DNA from: Holothuria scabra
Lineage: Eukaryota; Echinodermata; Holothuroidea; Aspidochirotida; Holothuriidae
Direction of reading: 5' to 3'
DNA: 64,000 nucleotides
Assembly: GCA_037179385.1 (NCBI GenBank)
Contig: CM074200.1
Span: 36,955,884-37,019,883, forward strand
Part shown: positions 25,584 through 38,340 of the stretch, one piece after another
Position numbering within the stretch: the first letter of the stretch is position 1
Layout: the number at the start of each line of letters is the position of its first letter
Translations under genes and position numbers: made by a program
Notes under the pieces: generated by a model
Databases searched by the model: none
What the model was told of the DNA's origin: nothing
Seen by the model: the letters and a program-made list of their open reading frames with translations, nothing else

Positions 25584-27637
25584 CAGTGGCGTAGCTAGGA
25601 TTTTTTCCAGGGGCGGGGGGGGGGGGGCAAAGGTATGAAATTTCCCCAAATTTTTTCCCGGTCAATGTGTATGTATTTCATATAAAATTTATAAGTATAA
25701 CAACATTACAATGTCATTATGTAAGTGCGGGGGATAAAACCCCCTAGTCCCCTCCCCCTGTCTCTGTATTCCTGTATTACCTTCATTTTTAATCTTAAAG
25801 TATAACATAGAGCCATTGGAAATAACAGCTCTTCGTATATTATTTTGGTCAACAATACTGGTTAATTTGTATGTACTAACGCAGTGGCGTACCCATGATT
25901 TCTCTGAAGGGGGGGGGGGGGGGATGCAGTATGGTTTAAGAGGAGGGGTGTCCAGAAATTGTTTGACTTTTTTAAGGAACCTAGATGCAAAATGGTGCAA
26001 GATTTGCGACTTTAAATTTGACAGGAACAGTGTAAAAAGTTGAATCGTGGTGGTTCATGAGGATAAAACAGTCTGAAACTTTTTTGTGTCTTTACATGCA
26101 TTCTTATGCCATTTAGGCTACCTTACGAAGTAAAACTTGTCATTCAATTTGCACACTTTTAGGAGTCAAAATAAAAGAGCATTGATCGGTATAGGATTTG
26201 TGGTATTTCTTGGCCACAAAACGTTATTTTGTCATAAAGATTATCTAAGCGGAATGCCACCACTGGTTGGCGCGTAGCGTAGAGAAAATTTCGAAAAATC
26301 AGACCACTCAGATGGCCGGAAATAGCATTTTCCAGACTTATACGAAGAATCTACCCAGTCACTACCTTCTTTTGTCGTTTGCAAATAAAAGCCTTCCTTC
26401 AAATTATGTTCGCAAACTGAAAAGTGATCAGAGAGCTAAGGGGTAATCTGACCCCAAAATGTAATTTTTCCCAAAAGACTGAGCGAAACGCCACCATTGG
26501 TTGGCGCGGAGCGTAAAAAACATTTCGAAAAAATCAGACCCCTCAGATGGTCAAAAATAGCGTATTCATGCTTGTAAAGAGAATCTAAACATGTAGTCTT
26601 TATTTTTATCGATGCCACCAGTGGGAAACAGAGTCTACATTTTAAAGTAAAAATTGGAACTTGACAGAATTTGCCTATTTGTAGGAATTAAAATATTGGC
26701 ATCACTGAGGGACGTACTTGCAGAGACAATCCTTCTCCTTTGAAAATTTTTGAAAAATTGGGTGTCCTTATATGCAGCCTGGTGCCAAACATGCTATCTT
26801 TTGAAGTAAAATCTGTGTTATATATTACTACTTATTTTTAAGAACAAAGAAAAAGTGGCATCTGTGAGGGGGCATGGACCAATGGTCCCCCTTCGTACGC
26901 CACTAAAAGGAGGCCTAACGGTGGCTCGATCACACAGGATATCCTGTTAGAACAGCAGTCTGTTAAGTGGAGAAGGCTACAAGGTACTCATGAACCCGTT
27001 TATTGTTACACCCCAAGTGAGCAGAAAGCTTTTTTCCCGAACTAGCCTGTAAACCTCCAAGGATTAGGCTAAGTAACAAAATCTAAGTATGCCAATGGAT
27101 CCATTCATTCTAATTTCTAGACTAACTTTAAGTTAATCGTTGGTCATGGATTGTTTCAGCCCCATCCATCGTTATGTAAACAGAGTAAAATCGGTATAGC
27201 TGTTGCTACTGAATTCCCAAAGTGTACAACGCAGAGACTGTGGGCAAGGGGATAAGTTCGGGTTTACAGCCTTTCAGTGTTATTCGTACGTACTGTATCA
27301 GCTGTTGTTAAATTCCTGAATAACAGCTTATGTGCACTGAAATGCACTTATCATAAAAACCGCGCGTATACAAGAGAACATTCAATCTGCTGCGCGGTGG
27401 GGACATTTCTGTGGAACGCAAGTAGGGTCGGTTCATGAGACAATGACGAAATCTCAAATCTGGGTTAATTTGTTGTATGAAAATATGAATTATGTATGAG
27501 AAATGTCTCAGAATTTTCTATTCTAACAAAAATTTTGAGAAATTTTTGTTAGAGTAAGAAAATTCATCAAATTTCCCCAAATTATTTTCCGGGGGGGAGG
27601 GGACTTTCCCCCCTGCCCCCCAGTAGCTACGCCACTG
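25584..27637. mobile_element. hAT element with exact 8-bp target duplication, hosting a nested copy
   Basis: The left end is CAGTGGCGTAGCTAGG and the right end reads CAGTGGCGTAGCTACT on the complement. TTCCTCTC stands directly outside both ends (25576-25583 and 27638-27645), the 8-bp duplication expected of hAT transposition. Subterminal AAATTTCCCCAAATT blocks are also inverted. No transposase frame remains, so it is non-autonomous. A second element is inserted at 25882. Confidence 0.8.
25882..26905. mobile_element. nested hAT-like element, about 1.0 kb
   Basis: It starts CAGTGGCGTACCCATG and ends GTACGCCACTA (the last base should be G). The interior matches 4993-6184: GATGCA after the G-run, AAATGGTGCAAGATTT, and two copies of the GGTTGGCGCGNAGCGTA segment at about 26267 and 26499. 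No clear 8-bp duplication flanks it. Confidence 0.65.
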
Positions 27638-27849
27638 TTCCTCTCCCTCCCATTTTCATTACTTTTCCTCCATTCTTCTTTTTCATTTTCCTTCTTTTCA
27701 CTCTCTTCCCTCTTCTTTCCTTTCTTTCGCCTCCTCCTTTTTGCTCCCTCTCTCATTTTAATCCCCTGTCAATGGGAGGGGGAGGGGTTCTTTCTTAGGA
27801 TTAATTTAGCAATGAGGGCTATTGTTAGCCAGTCAGAAAATTGGGTAGA

Positions 27850-27990
27850 TACTCACTGTTGAACAAGGTGTTTTTTGATTGGCTGTGACCATTGAATTGT
27901 ATCGATTGTATTCTTTGTTAGGGTTAGGGACTGGGTTAGGGATTATGGTTATCGTTAGCCAGTTAGGAAATTTCTTGTTAAACATTGCGC
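27850..27990. mobile_element. GCACTGTTTAACAAG-type MITE, copy 4
   Basis: It starts TACTCACTGTTGAACAAGG and ends GTTAAACATTGCGC. It contains TTAGGGTTAGGGACTGGG. It is followed by a 40-base linker and copy 5. Confidence 0.6.
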
Positions 27991-28030
27991 ATTTACTCCT
28001 CAGTTGTCCGCGCCGTCGGCGAGGGGCGAT

Positions 28031-28173
28031 GAGCACTGTTTAATTTAACAAACTCTCTTTATTGGCTGTTGTCATTGTAATATGTCGATTGCATTCTTTG
28101 TTAGGATTAAGGATTAGGTTAGGGATTGGCGCTGTTGCTAGCCAGTCAGGAAATTTCTTGTTAAACAGTGCCC
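28031..28173. mobile_element. GCACTGTTTAACAAG-type MITE, copy 5
   Basis: It starts GAGCACTGTTTAA and ends CTTGTTAAACAGTGCCC. Together with copy 4 and the linker it mirrors the pair at 23764-24012. Confidence 0.6.
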
Positions 28174-31100
28174 ATCGCCCGGCCCAGCCGAGCTCTCAGA
28201 ATCAGTGCGTTAGTTAATGGACCGGGTCTAATATCACAGATCGTTTTCGTTTGTTACATTATAATGTTCATATACAGCCTTCATCTCTTGTTAGACAAAT
28301 TTAGAATGGGCATTTTTCGAAATTTCCAAGATAAAGTAACCATTTGAGGCGGTCATTTTTGTCATTTTTGCATCAACATAAGCCTCGCATAATGCACATT
28401 AAAATGAAAGTGAAACTAGGAGTTAAAAAGCTTATTCATTCAAAACAAGCTGTTCTGCTGTTTATATGATTGGACGATAACAGTGACGGGAATGAAAAAC
28501 CATGCCAAGTAAATAAAACCGGTATGCACTAACTGAACTATGACGTCATGAATATCTCACTGCTATTACCACTGACGTGAATTACACTTTAAACAAGGTT
28601 TCCAGAGCATGAAGGTGACACTTCCCCTTTTCAAGGTGACCTGTGACGAAGGTTGTCGATTTAATACTGCTACTTTTTGTTGAGTTTGTTTTGTACCTAG
28701 AAATTAGCAGCGTCAGGAACAAAAAACCTAATTGAAAACCACTGTAGTTGTTTCAGTTTCCGTTTTGGAATAGAAGCTTTTCATACGACGTCGTATTACT
28801 CTCAGCGGCCATATTGGAGTCAGTTCATTTTAATACGCAGTAGACCACACTCGATACGCTTGCTCGATTAAATAATTATTTGATAGAGTTATTTTATATT
28901 CTGAAAAGTCTAATTTCTTCTTTGACACTCAATACAGATTCTAGAATCGAGAAAGGGAGGAATTGATCCAACTTTACGATAGTTTGAAGATTTAGACGAA
29001 ATATAATCTGGATTCCAAAGACAAAATTTCTCCACAAAGAGCTTAAGTTTAAGCTTTCCAAAGGAAAAACATCATTTGGTATGAAAGACTTTTTGATTTT
29101 AAATTGCAGCACCGTATCCTGCGGATGGGGGACTGGGAACAACTACGCACTAAATTTTAAAATACAAATACACAACGTGGTAAGCGATGTTGACACTACG
29201 CAGGCAGTGTTTGGACTGCCCCTAGATTTTATGTCCATGCTGAGGCCTGTGAAAATTTGTCTCAGGTAAAGTTTTCCCTGTTACTCTCCGAATAAAAGAA
29301 ATATATGTTTTGGGCATCTCTCACACAAATCTGTCAGGCTATAGCAGTCTGCATTGATATCTTAGACGCGCAATACACCGTTTGCTATTAGCTTTCTGCA
29401 GTGAACGTCGGACTCACCAATGAATGTCGAAGTCAACGTCACAAATTATAAAGTCATACAGTACCGGTATTGGTTGCTACGACAATTTGGTGCCGTTAGC
29501 ATGGTATTTACACTCGTATCCAAATGTATTTGGTTTGGGGCACCCCCCCCTCCGCATTTGAGGTGTCAGTCCTTCTCAGCTCTACTATCTATGGACACCC
29601 ACCTCTGGAGATATGCAGTCTTCCAGGTGCTTTAGTAGAAGAAAGTTACTCTGGGCTGAAAGTGCCAGCCCATTGTCAGGCATTGGAGGCTTTAAAGGAC
29701 TACCAAAGGCCTCCCTTTGCTGATATCACTCACTGAATGTCGATGCAAGTTAACCTCTTGTTTTATGTTTGGAAGCACAATTAATAATAAAAAAGTTACA
29801 TGTTTTGTACAGAGGGACAAAAGACGTGGGCGATGAGCGGTGGGTCTACGGTTTTTCAACTGAAGACGAAAACCATACTATTAACTTATTTTTTTTCTTA
29901 GTCCCAAACGCATTTCAACGCCTACAGCAGCAGCTATCATCACAAAGGGGGGGGGGGGGGGGGGCAAATTGCCAGAATATCGATTTGTTCGGTCTTAGTG
30001 AAGGGACCTGGGGGAATGTTTTTTAATATTTAAGCGTTCTCGGATGAATTTGGTGCAATAATTGAGAGGAATATTGAGGAAAATTACGGCAAAATTTTGG
30101 CATGTAACAAAGAAGGATAAAATGGGGGAGTTTTCGCTCTCGAATTGAGGGGAAGAGGAAGCACTTTCTCCCAGCACTCTTTGACTGGAGGAATTGGCGC
30201 CCTAGCCAAGGCTACTTTCTTGACTTTTTTGATTGATATTCAGTGTTTCTCCTTGGTTTTTTAACCAGTGAAGTACTCGGAAAACTGTGGACAGGCTGTT
30301 AATACCCCGCTGGGTGGGATCACTAGAAAATATTCACCATTGAAAATGGTGCCCCTTAAAGGAGCGATCAGAGTTGGAACACGAAAGCTAACCTTTCGTT
30401 CTAGTGAAAAGTGAGAAGAATCATTAACACCGTGCTAATTACTATAAAATGGGAATTTGGTAATTCTGTTCGGGTAACAAAATTCCACATAGATTCAAGT
30501 CTGGACAACTTCGTCCACACGCGAGGGTGACCAATCACAACGTCACACCTTGATGACAGATCATTTTGTGTTAGCTTAACTCAATGTATGATTGAGTCCG
30601 TAAAAAAACATTGAGAAACAAACTGCCCCTTCAATAACTCGACTACGAAAGCATGGTCACCTTTATAAATAGATGATGGGTATTATTGGAGACGCCTTAA
30701 AACTGGAAGCATGCCTTCCCAGGAAATTGTTCTTTTTTGTAATCGTAATTTATCAGGTTGCTAACAAGAATTTAAAGTCAAACGCTGGGCACAATGCGAC
30801 AATGACCTGGCTTTAGAAACTGGTTAACAAACTAAGAATTTGTATTCTTTTACCATTTCGAAACTCTGAACAAAAATCAGAATTCTCATTATTGAGTTTA
30901 TTTAGTAATTATTAGCTTCCACTCATTTGTGTTTAATGACACAAAAGGTAACCTTTTACACTGAACTTAGACAAAGACGGATAGTGCGTGTGTGATGTGG
31001 GAGAGAAGCAAACTATATTTAGGAAATTCCCACTGAACAAATTAATACAAAAGCAGCCAGTCAAACAACAAGAGCGGAAAAGTATGAATAACTGTAACTG

Positions 31101-31532
31101 TACTTTACACTCAATTATTTGTGGTTGTTTCACGTGACGAAAGGAATATGTTCTGAAACCTTGTAGTTGAACCAGTGACAAGTGAGGCCTGATTTATGGC
31201 TTTCGAAATATTCGCTCAAAATTTCAAGGTCAGTTTTGTTAAATGAATGTAATATTTCACACCTCGGTTGCAACTTGAAAGTCGTTAGGGACGAAAATGT
31301 GAACCAGTTCCGCCCCATGTAGTGCAAATTTAAAACCGAACCACTAGAAGTTTAACTCGCTTTCACACAAAAAGTAAGTACCCAGAAACACAGCAACGTG
31401 TTCTGAAAGTTTTTTTTAATAACAGGTTTCGAAACCACGGCTTTTCAGACTTTCCATTTGATTTTCCCCACCTTGTAGAAAACTTCTTTGCCATTTCCCC
31501 TTAGCAAGTTTTTTATTAAAATATGTTTAAAT
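28174..31532. other. no supported gene
   Basis: Short frames only. A stretch at 29110-29265 sits between an acceptor-like AATTGCAG and a donor-like CAGGTAAAG, but its translation is not recognisable. A poly-G tract lies near 29947-29963. Confidence 0.35.
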
Positions 31533-31540
31533 TTTCTATC

Positions 31541-31852
31541 CATGGACCTCCGCAGAAAAAAAAATCGGGGGTGGGGACTAAATTCTTCTTAGGGGGAAAA
31601 TTTCCGCCCCACCATGAGTTGGCGCGGAACGCCAGAAAATTTTGGCCCCAAATGCCTCTCAGATCGATAGAAATGGCATTACTAAAGCATATTTTCCGCA
31701 TTTATAAAAAGGGAAACACTGAGTGGACTGTAAAGAAATGTTGATGTTAATTTTTCTTCGTCTTTTTCTTGATGTTTTTTTTTCGTTTTTCAGGTTTTTT
31801 ATTTTCCAGGAGAGGGCAAGCTCCCCCTTGACCCTACCTGTGGACGCCCATG
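31541..31852. mobile_element. short hAT-type element with exact 8-bp target duplication
   Basis: The ends are CATGGACCTCCGCAG and, on the complement, CATGGGCGTCCACAG (12 of 15 identical). TTTCTATC flanks both sides (31533-31540 and 31853-31860). The interior includes the GTTGGCGCGGAACG segment shared with the CAGTGGCGTA elements, so it is a diverged relative. Confidence 0.75.
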
Positions 31853-31860
31853 TTTCTATC

Positions 31861-33281
31861 CCTCTCTTTCACATACTAGTATGAAGGCGTTCTTTATATT
31901 TTGTATTTTTGTCAGGTCTCGATTTAAGATTTTAATGTAATAATGGACTACTTTGTGAAGGTAAAGATAGAGCTAAATAGCAAGCTGCAATCTTACAGTG
32001 GGAAAAGTTATGGAAATTAATCACCGTTCGGTGTACATTTTTGGCATATGGAAATCAAAATAAGTACACGAAAAAACATTAATTGAGGTAACTTGCATCA
32101 TGTGACTACTTTAAAATAGCCATTAATTAAGTACATTGAAAGGAATAGCCAAGGCAAAAGGTCTGCTTGGCTCTCTAGATACCGAATTCACTTGAAGAAA
32201 AGAAAAATGGAAATTGCTCATTAAAACTCTTAAACCATTACCACTATGATAACAGTTTTTATTTTATTTTAACCTGGGTGTTCTCTTCAAATGATTTTGA
32301 AAAATGTTGTGGAAGCTATTTTGGTATCTTTATAAACTCTTCCTATTGTCTCTGTTGACAATTATCCCCGACAATAAGAGGGCTCTTTGAGCTACAATTA
32401 TTGTTGCGCCCTTTGCAACATCTTTTATTGGCCCAAAGGGTGATTTTAATGTCAGTCGGTGTATTTTGTAAGCTCATAATCACGCTTGGTGTGGAAGCAA
32501 TGAACTTATGACAACGACAACATTCATTTGTGCGTATAAAGCATGAAGATACGTTTCGGCAAAACCTATCCCTATATTACAGAATACCCTTTTCATCAGA
32601 ATAAAGTGCAGATCGTACAGTTACTGGTGGCTGTTTCAGCATTTTGTTATTTGGGCCTTAAAACAACGCTATTAAATTATGGCTTTTGTCAATAATGGTG
32701 CAAGAGTAAAGTATGTTAAAAACCTAAAAAGGGCGCCTACAGATGATTTTGGTCCGTCAGGGGTCTACTTTCTTCAAACGTAAGTTATCAGCAACTGCAT
32801 TTTGGGCCAAAGAGTTTCTAAAAAAGAGGCACTGTGTTCCTTGTGTCCCACCCCCTGTATACGCCAGCTAAGTTCTCTCAGGCTCGAGACAATTGAAGTC
32901 AAGACTTCGTGGCCTCTGCCTCACAAGTTTACTCGAATTTCTATTTTTATTACCGAGAATGATGCCTTGGTGCCCAATCAAACCCGTATAGTGCGTCAAT
33001 CAACGGCAAACCAATAAGTCAAACATTCCTATTCAACAATGTAGATATTACTCCATTAACACCCTTCCCCGTTGCAAAAGTGTGGCCCGTACGGTATAGA
33101 TGTCAAATTATAATATGCCAACACACAAACAGAATTAGCTGACGTGTTAAATAAATCACATACCTGTGTGTAGACTGGCCTGCTGATCTCGGAGGATGTC
33201 ACGTTAACTTCAAACTGGTTACCCCTTCCCCGCCTCCTCTTCCTCCATTCAAAACCACCGCTCCGCTAGGAATTTCTTAAA
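31861..33281. other. no gene seen
   Basis: Noncoding sequence. A CCCCCTGTATACGCCAGCT stretch near 32851 looks like a decayed hAT end, but I found no partner for it. Confidence 0.35.
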
Positions 33282-33600
33282 AGCCCAATTCTCTCACCCC
33301 AAACAATACCAATTCTCCTACTCTTCTTACTTAAGCCCCTCCCACAATTGTCTGAAATCCATCCTCATCCAGACACAATCTCAGTATATTGCAGCAGGGT
33401 GAATGAAGAATAACTCAATACATATAATCAGGGAGTTGCAACTCCCTGGTATAATCAGGGAGCTATATAATCAAATCACTCTCAAAACAGTTATGCTGTG
33501 TAATGTAAGCTTTGGTACTCTACATTGTTTGAATTAGCTGTCAATAACAGAGCTGAGCCAATTGAGAATTGCAGAACCCCCTGGTCATTTGGATCCCATT
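33282..33600 (+). repeat. dispersed repeat P, copy 1
   Basis: The copies share CTCTCACCCCAAACA, TTAAGCCCCTCCCACAATTG and GAGCTGAGCCAATTGAG in the same order. This copy has an extra segment with the small palindrome CAGGGAGTTGCAACTCCCTG at 33429. Confidence 0.65.
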
Positions 33601-35884
33601 CGCTTGAGAAGTCCGATTATCAATAACTTACATTGGTAATGCCTTATGTGCTCGAGTTTGAGTTCTTAACCTTCCGTCGGGTTTCCTTTATCATCGCTCA
33701 CTGACGGCTCATTTTGTGTTGAGGACCCTACAGGATTGTTTCCCCTACATACTCCATGCAATGATTTGCAATGACATTAGGCAAACGACCAGTAAGAACT
33801 TATTCTAAAACAATCATTTTGAATGGGTGAGAATCTTATAGTGCATTTGAGTACTAAATTTGGTACATAAATTAAAACGATTGCCCTTTTTGAACAAGTT
33901 TATATCATACATAGTTTATCATGGAATTGTTTATGTCTACTGCTATAAGTATAAGTAAATTTCACGTTCGCGGCCAGTAGATAAAAAAGAGGGACAACAT
34001 TATGGCTTCTATGGGACGAATTCTTTTCCAAGGGGCCAAATGTGTTAAAATACATTACGGTACCTCAATGGCATCTTGAAATTTTCTAAGGGGGACGAAA
34101 ATCTTTCAGGTAGCCAGTATCTATGCCCTTGGTTACGAGTGGGTTATGTCCCCCTACTTGGCTTTTGACTCCCTTGACTAACAGGAAGCAGATATTTTTA
34201 GTGTACTGTTTTAACAGAGCTCCGTTATAATTGAGTAGCCTTTGTAAAGTGCCCCAACGTGATCAAGGAGCTATCATAATGATTAATGAGTATTATACAA
34301 TAGTCCATGCACTAAGAGGCTGTCAGCGGGCCATTCGTAACTTATTCACGGGGTAGGCCTATAGCTGCCACTGAAAGTAAAAGCTCAGTCATGGATCTGT
34401 TTCTGTAACGTTGCCAACTCAACAGCTAGCACGGAGTTGCTACTGTACAATAAACATACTGGTTTCGTGATGTGAACTCCCTGCTCGTGGAATGCATACC
34501 TGGGAAAGGTAACTAACAATTACAAATTTCTAAAAATACACGCGAATAATTTTCATAACGATATTGGTTGTTTTTTGTATATACCTACGTCAATTGGAAC
34601 CTGGTTATGGTGAACTGCAAGATATACCAGACCCCTCTTGCACCCCGTTTTGTATTTCAAGTACCTAACGTTCAGAAAGTGTAAACATACTGTAATTTGC
34701 CTTTCTCAAATTCGTTCACTCTGACGTAGAGAAAGATGTCGAGGTGTTTGTTGATAAACAATCACTTACGTCACATGTTGACAGATGTATTCGTACATCC
34801 GCTACTGTGAGACTTTTTATCGTTTTGTGTAAACTTGTATACGCACGACGAATGTTTACTTAAGATTTTTTTGATTGTTAGGGTTTAAGGTAATATTCCT
34901 GTTTAAGTTAAGAATCCAATACTTAGTTCACAGTAACAGCCGCCGAGGGACGAGCTTGTTGATTTTTTTTTTTATTGGAAAGGGGGACTGCTCGCATAAG
35001 TTTTACTTTCTCAGTCCTCCTCCACCGCCTTGTTTAAATGTTGTATCATTGTATATTTAAACTGTGGAAATAAACTCAAACTCAAACTCAGTTATCGTGC
35101 AGAAATGTATGCTAAACGAAATGCTTATTATTTGGGGTAAGGGAGACATTCGATATAGAAGGAAGTAGTGGCAAGCAGGTGGTCTGGGGAAAATTGCAAA
35201 CACTGAATGCGCAGAACGCGACCTTTTCTCACTCAGCAAGTTGTACATTTACGATTTGGAAGAATCCCAGAGACTGCTCCTATCGCCCCTTCCCCAACAA
35301 ACTTCGACCCACGGTAAGGCTGAGAACGAGGGCTTTCAGACAATGTAAAATGAGGAACGCCGAACAGACATGTAGCAAAGATCTTTTCACATTTTCAACA
35401 AAAGAAGACAAGGATGACAAAGAAACGTATAGATGGGATACACCTAAGTTGGGTAGGCGCCCATGTAGTGGGCCTATGTACTTCACAAACAAGGTACATA
35501 TTCGACACCTCCTACGACAGTAGCTTCCTGCTTCCCTGAAGGAACAGAGCCCTTCCGGGAACAACTTCATTGTTTGGTTTTCAACCTTCGGCATTCAGCC
35601 CACCCATGGACTCGAGAAGTGAGAACCCTACAAACTTATAAATTGTATCCTGTAACTCAAGAAGGTTGTGTCTGCATTTACCCGTCATATAGTTTAAAAA
35701 AAAATATCACTGATTTTTTTTAAGATCCTACCTACCGCCATTTACTCAGTCAACAATCACCGATTTTTCTTTGGGTGGACGGTAACCTCATATCTCATTT
35801 TTTCTTCTTTCTTAAGTCCCTTCGCGTCTCTGATGAAGAGCCGAGCAGTTCCGATCCCTGAAATTGGTATACGTCCCCAAAAGA
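33601..35884. other. no supported gene
   Basis: Frames up to 114 codons (35179-35523, plus) have no recognisable motif. The 3' end of that frame runs into a structured repeat at 35521-35600. Confidence 0.35.
35521..35600 (+). repeat. structured repeat H, copy 1 (partial)
   Basis: It contains AGCTTCCTGCTTCCCTGAAG (a small hairpin) and then CATTGTTTGGTTTTCAACC, in the order seen in the copies at 45680, 57783 and 58723. The second hairpin is missing or diverged. Confidence 0.4.
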
Positions 35885-35986
35885 ACATCCTTGGTAACAC
35901 AAAACGTTTTTAAAACCTGTCATGTGGTGTACGTTTTATAACACCACATGACACTTTTTTAAAACGTTTTGTGCTACCTGGGATGT
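35885..35986. mobile_element. near-perfect palindrome, MITE-like
   Basis: A 46-base left arm and a 46-base right arm are reverse complements with a few mismatches and surround a 10-base loop (35931-35940). The arms carry ACAAAACGTTTT and GTCATGTGGTGT. A transcript would form a long hairpin. Confidence 0.7.
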
Positions 35987-36029
35987 AAAACCTAAATGCC
36001 TTATCCTCCCACCTCAAACAGTTCCATTT

Positions 36030-37250
36030 CTGCTTACCTACTAATTGAAGCCCCCCCCCCCCCACAACTGTTTAAAACTCATCCCCATGCAGTTACAACC
36101 TCAGTTTATTGCTGGGATGAGTATACAAAACCCCAATGTGCATCAAGGCACTCTTTGTACAGTTGATGCTGTGAAATATGCAGTGGCGTAACCAGCGGGG
36201 GGGGGGGGGCGGGGGAAGCCCTTGCCCCCCCAATGAAATTTGTAGGTCGAAAAAAAATGAATGAAAATGGGTAGGCAGTGGCATTACCTTATACTACGTA
36301 TCAGGTGGGGTAGGGTGGGAGTAGATGTTTATAAATGAGTGAAGATATTGTACAGCAGTTACTGAAATCTTCTTGTTTCCATTCTTACTAATATATTTTT
36401 TCTTAAAACAGAGAGAAATAGCCCTGGCTTAATTTATATTGAAGAAAAGTCAAGATCAAAAAAAGAGAGTAAAAGCAAACAATTGATTTTAAAAGCAAGC
36501 AAATTGTCAAGGTCACCATACAATAGCATTTTTGATAGGAAGAGTGGTAAATCGTGATTCTGATTAGGCATAAATCAAACTTTATACAAATAAAACACAT
36601 GAGTCATTTAATTGAGAAATTTTGCATGTGCTTTTCTTGGAATGTGTATGATTAGTTAAATATGGTTCATGTGCAGTTTCAGATTTTCACAGTTTAAATT
36701 AAGGCATGGTATGACTATTTCCACAGGTACAAAGCAGTAAAATGGTCAACTTGTGCAATAAACGGAGGAGCAAGCGATGCTTTGATGAAGTGGAGAACCT
36801 TTTCGGCCAACCTATTAAGACTCTAGCAGGTCCCTCGTTGGCATAAAGCAAACATTCATAGCGGAAGTATAAATTTCCAAACCTTTGTTTTAAAAAATTA
36901 GGGATATTTAGCTGAAATTCACAGGGCCAAAAGACACTGGAAAGTGCCATTTCCGACAATCTGAGAGGCATTTTTAGCCAAAATTTTCTCTGTACGCTAC
37001 GCGCCAACCGATGGTGGCACTCCGCTTAGATAGTGTTATTTGTGCTAGTCCCCCCATATCAACCTTTGCCCCCCCCTCAGCCCCCCCCCCCAAATTAAAA
37101 AGTCTGGTTACGCCACTGGTAATATGAGCTACAGTATGGTACTCCGCATTTTTTAACTTGCTGCCAATCAAAGAGCTGTGCCAATTGAGAATTTCTGTGG
37201 ACTTACCACAACTTAAAACTGTATTTTGGGATGAGAGTTGAATGACGTTA
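36030..37250 (+). repeat. dispersed repeat P, copy 2, split by a hAT element
   Basis: The left part is 36030-36180 and the right part 37119-37250. The order matches copies 1 and 3 once the insert 36181-37118 is removed. Confidence 0.65.
36181..37118. mobile_element. hAT element, 938 bp, inserted in repeat P
   Basis: The ends CAGTGGCGTAACCAG are exactly inverted over 15 bases. The flanking 8-mers are GAAATATG (left) and GTAATATG (right), 7 of 8 identical. The interior includes the CTACGCGCCAACCGATGGTGG segment in inverted orientation, shared with other family members. It is non-coding. Confidence 0.8.
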
Positions 37251-38264
37251 ATTGTCCGACCTCCCATCCTACAGATCTTTACAGCATATTCTGTCATGCA
37301 TGCAAGACTCTGATCTAAGTGGATTGAAAAGAGGAGATTCTACCCATGATTTTATGAAAAGGGAGAAAAATGAGGACGCATAACCAGATAACCCAGGATA
37401 ATCCATAAATACTGCGCCTCTCTGTGATTATTATTTACCTTATTTTAAGTCATTTTTAAAGTCGCCTCCTGCTGAAAACAAATTCCGAAGGTGTATTGCT
37501 TCCTTAAAAATAATGTTATGCGTGGATTTACGTGATGAAATATTAAATGTATTATGTCGCTTGAATGCTTCTAGGTCTGCGCGTAAATTGTGAAATCAGG
37601 TTATTTCAATTCATGTGCGTCTGTGCATTGGAGAGTCTCTGAAAATGTTCAATTTTTAATATTTGTAGGAAATTCTTATTTTGTGTGTAAAAAGTTAAGA
37701 AAAAAAAATCAAATCGTACCTGCTTCTACTGAAAGTGAAACAAACATGCATCACGTACCAAAGAAATCAATACTGTAAAGTGTTTAAAAGAATATTCTAA
37801 AACATAATTTCTTGTAAACTAGTTTTGTTCCATTGTATTTCACTCTTCTTCATATCTCAATATTTGCAATATCTTCATCAGGATTTAATTATTTATTTCA
37901 GCTTAGCAAATAAAAGTAATGACATTTCCCCACTCACCTTGCTCTCTTCACCACAAGCTGATAAAATATCACAAAGTTCCCTGTTCAAGATGGCTCCTTG
38001 ATTTACCTTTAGAACACATTGAATTAGGTTTTGGTAGACCCGAAGGGTGTGGGGACTTAGCTCCCCTTCCCATTAAACCAGTAAAGGCTAAGCCCACGAA
38101 TATTATTCAAGTGCTCCGAGAAGTGGGGATCGCAAGAAAAATCTCGAAGTGGTTACTGAACATAGTTTTGATTGGTCAAATGCACTTGCAGCTTAGAATC
38201 CTCGGTTACTGTTGTATACGACTAGGAGATCTATAAATCGGAAACACATTTCACTGTTCTGTTC

Positions 38265-38340
38265 GAGCCAACTGATGGTGGCCCTCTGCTTAGAAAGTCT
38301 TTCTGGCACCCCCCCCCCCCCAAATATTTTTCCGTTCAGT
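38265..38340. mobile_element. hAT-family remnant
   Basis: GCCAACTGATGGTGGCCCTCTGCTTAGAAAG followed by a C-run matches the interior of the elements at 36181-37118 and 53294-53920, but no ends are recognisable. Confidence 0.45.

Noticed and set aside
27918..27950. Telomere-like TTAGGGTTAGGG
   Set aside because: It is a part of the GCACTGTTTAACAAG MITE consensus, also seen in degenerate form in its other copies, not an interstitial telomere.
29110..29265. Exon-like stretch between AATTGCAG and CAGGTAAAG
   Set aside because: The frame is open, but the protein is not recognisable, no partner exon was found, and an internal GTAAGC donor makes the limits ambiguous.
35179..35523. 114-codon plus-strand frame
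   Set aside because: No motif is recognisable; an overlapping 104-codon frame exists on the other strand, and the frame ends in structured repeat H.
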